In this document: positions 58,571 through 64,000 of the stretch, one piece after another
Position numbering within the stretch: position 1 is the first letter of the stretch
Layout of the letters: every line of letters starts with the position of its first letter
NCBI GenBank assembly: GCA_026874595.1
Contig: CM049306.1
Span: 758,019-822,018 of the forward strand
Reading direction: 5' to 3'
Origin: Sipunculus nudus
Taxonomy: Eukaryota > Annelida > Sipuncula > Golfingiida > Sipunculidae
DNA: 64,000 nt
Translations under genes and position numbers: made by a program
Notes under the pieces: generated by a model
The model's input: the letters and a program-made list of their open reading frames with translations, nothing else
Database searches by the model: none
Told to the model about the DNA's origin: nothing

Positions 58571-61500
58571 CTCTGTTACTGAGTGTCAGACCCTGGTATC
58601 TGAGGTGCCTGTTTATGGCCTATCTGTGGTGTACCTATGTTACTGAGTGTGAGACCCTGGTATCTGAGGTGCCTGTTTATGGCCTGTCTGTGGTGTACCT
58701 CTGTTATTGAGTGTGAGACCCTGTCATCTAAGGTGCAGGTTTATGGCCTGTCTGTGGTGTAACTCTGTTACTAAGTGTCAGACCCTGGTATCTGTGGTGC
58801 CTGTTTATGGCCTGTCTGTGGTGTACCTCTGTTACTGAGTGTCAGACCCTGGTATCTGAGGTGCCTGTTTATGGCCTATCTGTGGTGTACCTATGTTACT
58901 GAGTGTGAGACCCTGGTATCTGAGGTGCCTGTTTATGGCCTGTCTGTGGTGTACCTCTGTTATTGAGTGTGAGACCCTGTCATCTAAGGTGCATGTTTAT
59001 GGCTTGTCTGTGGTGTAACTCTGTTACTAAGTGTCAGACCCTGGTATCTGAGGTGCCTGTTTATGGCTTGTCTGTGGTGTACCTCTGTTACTGAGTGTCA
59101 GACCCTGGTATCTGAGGTGGCTGTTTATGGACTGTCTGTAGTGTAACTCTGTTACTAAGTGTCAGACCCTGGTATCTGAGGTGGCTGTTTATGGACTGTC
59201 TGTAGTGTAACTCTGTTACTTAGTGTCAGACCCTGGTATCCAAGGTGCATGTTTATGGCCTGTCTGTGGTGTAACTCTGTTACTAAGTGTCAGACCCTGG
59301 CATCTGAGGTGCCTGTTTATGGCCTGTCTGTGGTGTATCTCTGTTACTTAGTGTCAGACCCTGGTATCTGAGGTGCATGTTTATGGCCTGTCTGTGGTGT
59401 ACCTCTGTTACTTAGTGTCAGACCCTGGTATCCAAGGTGCATGTTTATGGCCTGTCTGTGGTGTAACTCTGTTACTAAGTGTCAGACCCTGGCATCTGAG
59501 GTGCCTGTTTATGGCCTGTCTGTGGTGAATCTCTGTTACTTAGTGTTAGACCCTGGTATCTGAGGTGCCTGTCTATGGCCTGTCAGTGGTGTACCTCCGT
59601 ATTGAGTGTGAGACCCTGTCATCTAAGGTGCATGTTTATGGCCTGTCTGTGGTGTAACTCTGTTACTAAGTGTCAGACCCTGATATCTGAGGTGCCTGTT
59701 TATGGCCTGTCTGTGGTGTACCTCTGTTATTGAGTGTGAGACCCTGTCATCTAAGGTGCATGTTTATGGCCTGTCTGTGGTGTAACTCTATTATTAAGTG
59801 TCAGACCCTGGAATCTGAGGTGCCTGTTTATGGCCTATCTGTGGTGTACCTCTGTTACTTAGTGTCAGTACCTGGTATCTAAGGTGGCTGTTTATGACCT
59901 GTCAGTGGTGTACCTCCGTATTGAGTGTGAGACCCTGTCATCTAAGGTGCATGTTTATTGCCTGTCTGTGGTGTAACTATGTTACTAAATGTCAGACCCT
60001 GGTATCTAAGGTGCATGTTTATGGCCTGTCTGTGGTGTAACTCTGTTACTAAGTGTCAGACCCTGGCATCTGAGGTGCCTGTTTATGGCCTGTCTGTGGT
60101 GTATCTCCGTTACTTAGTGTCAGACCCTGGTATCTGAGGTTCCTGTCTATGGCCTGTCAGTGGTGTACCTCCGTATTGAGTGTGAGACCCTGTCATCTAA
60201 GGTGCATGTTTATGGCCTGTCTGTGGTGTAATTCTGATACTAAGTGTCAGACCCTAGCATCTGAGGTGCCTGTTTATGGCCTGTCTGTGGTGTTTCTCTG
60301 TTACTTAGTGTCAGACCCTGGTATCTGAGGTGCCTGTCTATGGCCTGTTAGTGGTGTACCTCCATATTGAGTGTGAGACCCTGTCATCTAAGGTGCATGT
60401 TTATGGCCTGTCTGTGGTGTAATTCTGTTACTAAGGGTCAGACCCTGGTATCTGAGGTGCCTGTTTATGGCCTGTCTGTGGTGTATCTCTGTTACTTAGT
60501 GTCAGACCCTGGCATCTGAGGTGCCTGTCTATGGCCTGTCAGTGGTGTACCTCCGTATTGAGTGTGAGACCCTGTCATCTAAGGTGCATGTTTATGGCCT
60601 GTCTGTGGTGTAATTCTGTTACTAAGGGTCAGACCCTGGTATCTGAGGTGCCTGTTTATGGCCTGTCTGTGGTGTATCTCTGTTACTTAGTGTCAGACCC
60701 TGGCATCTGAGGTGCCTGTCTATGGCCTGTCAGTGGTGTACCTCCGTATTGAGTGTGAGACCCTGTCATCTAAGGTGCATCTTTATGGCCTATCTGTGGT
60801 GTAATTCTGTTACTCAGGGTCAGACCCTGGTATCTGAGGTGCCTGTAATTGGCCTATCTGTGGTGTACCTATGTTACTGAGTGTGAGACCCTGGTATCTG
60901 AGGTGCCTGTTTATGGCCTGTCTGTGGTGTACCTCTGTTATTGAGTGTGAGACCCTGTCATCTAAGGTGCATGTTTATGGCTTGTCTGTGGTGTAACTCT
61001 GTTACTAAGTGTCAGACCCTGGTATCTGAGGTGCCTGTTTATGGCTTGTCTGTGGTGTACCTCTGTTACTGAGTGTCAGACCCTGGTATCTGAGGTGCCT
61101 GTTTATGGCCTATCTGTGGTGTACCTCTGTTATTGAGTGTGAGACCCTGTCATCTAAAGTGCATGTTTATGGACTGTCTGTGGTGTAACTCTGTTACTAA
61201 GTGTCAGACCCTGGTATCTGAGGTGCCTGTTTATGGCCTGTCTGTAGTGTAACTCTGTTACTTAGTGTCAGACCCTGGTATCTGAGGTGGCTGTTTATGG
61301 ACTGTCTGTAGTGTAACTCTGTTACTTAGTGTCAGACCCTGGTATCTGAGGTGGCTGTTTATGGACTGTCTGTAGTGTAACTCTGTTACTTAGTGTCAGA
61401 CCCTGGTATCCAAGGTGCATGTTTATGGCCTGTCTGTGGTGTAACTCTGTTACTAAGTGTCAGACCCTGGCATCTGAGGTGCCTGTTTATGGCCTGTCTG

Positions 61501-63700
61501 TGGTGTATCTCTGTTACTTAGTGTCAGACCCTGGTATCTGAGGTGCATGTTTATGGCCTGTCTGTGGTGTACCTCTGTTACTTAGTGTCAGACCCTGGTA
61601 TCCAAGGTGCATGTTTATGGCCTGTCTGTCGGGTAACTCTGTTACTAAGTGTCAGACCCTGGCATCTGAGGTGCCTGTTTATGGCCTGTCTGTGGTGTAT
61701 CTCTGTTACTTAGTGTTAGACCCTGGTATCTGAGGTGCCTGTCTGTGGCCTGTCAGTGGTGTACCTCCGTATTGAGTGTGAGACCCTGTCATCTAAGGTG
61801 CATGTTTATGGCCTGTCTGTGGTGTAACTCTGTTACTAAGTGTCAGACCCTGATATCTGAGGTGCCTGTTTATGGCCTGTCTGTGGTGTACCTCTGTTAT
61901 TGAGTGTGAGACCCTGTCATCTAAGGTGCATGTTTATGGCCTGTCTGTGGTGTAACTCTATTATTAAGTGACAGCCTGGAATCTGAGGTGCCTGTTTATG
62001 GCCTATCTGTGGTGTACCTCTGTTACTTAGTGTCAGTACCTGGTATCTAAGGTGGCTGTTTATGACCTGTCAGTGGTGTACCTCCGTATTGAGTGTGAGA
62101 CCCTGTCATCTAAGGTGCATGTTTATTGCCTGTCTGTGGTGTAACTATGTTACTAAATGTCAGACCCTGGTATCTAAGGTGCATGTTTATGGCCTGTCTG
62201 TGGTGTAACTCTGTTACTAAGTGTCAGACCCTGGCATCTGAGGTGCCTGTTTATGGCCTGTCTGTGGTGTATCTCTGTTACTTAGTGTCAGACCCTGGTA
62301 TCTGAGGTGCCTGTCTATGGCCTGTCAGTGGTGTACCTCCGTATTGAGTGTGAGACCCTGTCATCTAAGGTGCATGTTTATGGCCTGTCTGTGGTGTAAT
62401 TGTGGTGTCAGACCCTAGCATCTGAGGTGCCTGTTTATGGCCTGTCTGTGGTGTAACTCTGTTACTAAGTGTCAGACCCTGATATCTGAGGTGCCTGTCT
62501 ATGGCCTGTCTGTGGTGTACCTCCATATTGAGTGTGAGACCCTGTCATCTAAGGTGCATGTTTATGGCCTGTCTGTGGTGTAACTCTATTATTAAGTGAC
62601 AGCCTGGAATCTGAGGTGCCTGTTTATGGCCTATCTGTGGTGTACCTCTGTTACTTAGTGTCAGTACCTGGTATCTAAGGTGGCTGTTTATGACCTGTCA
62701 GTGGTGTACCTCCGTATTGAGTGTGAGACCCTGTCATCTAAGGTGCATGTTTATTGCCTGTCTGTGGTGTAACTATGTTACTAAATGTCAGACCCTGGTA
62801 TCTAAGGTGCATGTTTATGGCCTGTCTGTGGTGTAACTCTGTTACTAAGTGTCAGACCCTGGCATCTGAGGTGCCTGTTTATGGCCTGTCTGTGGTGTAT
62901 CTCTGTTACTTAGTGTCAGACCCTGGTATCTGAGGTGCCTGTCTATGGCCTGTCAGTGGTGTACCTCCGTATTGAGTGTGAGACCCTGTCATCTAAGGTG
63001 CATGTTTATGGCCTGTCTGTGGTGTAATTCTGATACTAAGTGTCAGACCCTAGCATCTGAGGTGCCTGTTTATGGCCTGTCTTTGGTGTTTCTCTGTTAC
63101 TTAGTGTCAGACCCTGGTATCTGAGGTGCCTGTCTATGGCCTGTCAGTGGTGTACCTCCATATTGAGTGTGAGACCCTGTCATCTAAGGTGCATGTTTAT
63201 GGCCTGTCTGTGGTGTAATTCTGTTACTAAGGGTCAGACCCTGGTATCTGAGGTGCCTGTTTATGGCCTGTCTGTGGTGTATCTCTGTTACTTAGTGTCA
63301 GACCCTGGCATCTGAGGTGCCTGTCTATGGCCTGTCAGTGGTGTACCTCCGTATTGAGTGTGAGACCCTGTCATCTAAGGTGCATGTTTATGGCCTGTCT
63401 GTGGTGTAATTCTGTTACTAAGGGTCAGACCCTGGTATCTGAGGTGCCTGTTTATGGCCTGTCTGTGGTGTATCTCTGTTACTTAGTGTCAGACCCTGGC
63501 ATCTGAGGTGCCTGTCTATGGCCTGTCAGTGGTGTACCTCCGTATTGAGTGTGAGACCCTGTCATCTAAGGTGCATGTTTATGGCCTGTCTGTGGTGTAA
63601 TTCTGTTACTCAGGGTCAGACCCTGGTATCTGAGGTGCCTGCTTATGGGCTGTCTGTGGTGTATCCCTGTTACTTAGTGTCAGACCCTGGCATCTGAGGT
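58571..63700. repeat. Satellite block S3
   Basis: Third full S block, matching S2 at an offset of 17,031 bp on its left and about 16,968-16,971 bp on its right. The change comes from one monomer fewer near 61,440 than at 44,400-44,530. GTCAGTACCTGG lies near 59864, 62032 and 62659. Confidence 0.75.
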
Positions 63701-64000
63701 GCCTGTCTATGGCCTGTCAGTGGTGTACCTCCGTATTGAGTGTGAGACCCTGTCATCTAAGGTGCATGTTTATGGCCTGTCTGTGGAGTAACTCTGTAAC
63801 TAAGTGTCAGACCTTGGTATCTAAGGTGCCTGTCTATGGCCTGTCAGTGGTGTACCTCAATATTGAGTGTGAGACCCTGTCATCTAAGGTGCATGTTTAT
63901 GGCCTGTCTGTGGTGTATTTCTGTTACTTAGTGTCAGACCCTGGCATCTGAGGTGCCTGTCTATGGCCTGTCAGTGGTGTACCTCCGTATTGAGTGTGAG
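63701..64000. repeat. Start of a third T block (T3), cut by the window edge
   Basis: It repeats the opening of T2 (46,738 onward) at an offset of 16,971 bp, including GTGGAGTAACTCTGTAAC and GTGTATTTCTGTTACTTAG, so the S-T super-repeat goes on beyond the window. Confidence 0.75.

Larger units (their letters stand above)
19101..64000. repeat. Satellite array of a 63/64-bp monomer, about 700 copies, open at the right edge
   Basis: The whole interval is head-to-tail copies of one unit: GTGTCAGACCCTGGTATCTG, AGGTGCCTGTTTATGGCCTG, TCTGTGGTGTACCTCTGTTA, CTGA (64 bp). I see no interruption by other DNA. The main variants are GTGTGAGACCCTGTCATCTA (with AAGGTGCATG), CTGGCATCTG with TCTATGGCCTGTCAGTGG, and the last segments ACCTCCGTATTGA (63-bp unit), AATTCTGTTACTAAG, ATCTCTGTTACTTA and AACTCTGTTACTTA. 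The consensus is 19 G, 23 T, 14 C, 8 A (52% GC, well above the left flank) and has no CpG. It starts abruptly at about 19,101 and runs past position 64,000. Nothing indicates coding. Confidence 0.97.

Noticed and set aside
19539-63951. Dozens of 60-144-codon open frames in the satellite
   Set aside because: They are the monomer read in rotating frames, repeat with the same ends wherever the same monomer string occurs, and have no domain. Treated as repeat by-products.
19101-64000. CRISPR array
   Set aside because: Units adjoin each other without unique spacers, and the DNA is eukaryotic in character.
19101-64000. Centromere or telomere
   Set aside because: No TTAGGG-type runs and no recognisable CENP-B-box-like motif in the monomer. 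Large homogeneous satellites can be centromeric, but the sequence alone gives no support; CENP-A ChIP or FISH would decide.

Overview
This is eukaryotic, repeat-dominated, gene-poor DNA. I find no intact host protein gene and no RNA gene. The dispersed elements resemble those common in molluscan, especially bivalve, genomes: Helentron/'pearl'-type non-autonomous elements with GTCY (= ACGG-like) microsatellites and tandem cores of about 180 bp, plus a decayed CR1/L2-group LINE. A marine bivalve is my best guess (moderate confidence, no marker gene).

Positions 1-19,100 are an AT-rich nest of mobile elements. A 45-bp minisatellite (239-558 and 3032-3080) is split by copy 1 (559-3031) of a Helentron-like family seen five times (heads at 559, 4088, 10923, 12236 and 16108). 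Copy 2 carries a 5'-truncated minus-strand LINE (about 4190-6443). Upstream of copy 3 sits a second Helentron-like family, a 2.08-kb 'pearl'-type element (8814-10891) with eleven 180-bp core repeats. Copy 4 carries a 1,109-bp MITE (13800-14908) with perfect 25-bp terminal inverted repeats and a TA target duplication. Copies 4 and 5 abut head to tail with no spacer. Copies of the same sequence lacking the later insert reveal candidate empty sites for the MITE and the pearl-type element. Positions 17,401-19,100 are AT-rich with no recognisable content except a run of 22 G.

From about 19,101 to the window end (and beyond) lies one uninterrupted satellite array of about 44.9 kb, roughly 700 copies of a 63/64-bp monomer. 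It is organised on several levels: monomer (64 bp), trimer (191 bp = 64+64+63), a 15-mer of 955 bp (5 trimers), blocks of about 4.5-5 kb (called S here) and about 12-13 kb (called T here), arranged S0-T1-S1-S2-T2-S3-T3. S2+T2 gives a super-period of about 17.0 kb. Copies tens of kilobases apart differ by very few bases in the stretches I compared, so amplification is recent. All open reading frames in the array are by-products of the repeat. The array is the most striking object here, and its multi-level order is what most deserves checking against raw long reads.

Nothing here works together as a pathway. The logic is one of insertion history: older minisatellite and duplicated flank, then Helentron-like copies, then LINE, pearl-type element and MITE, next to a young, actively recombining satellite.
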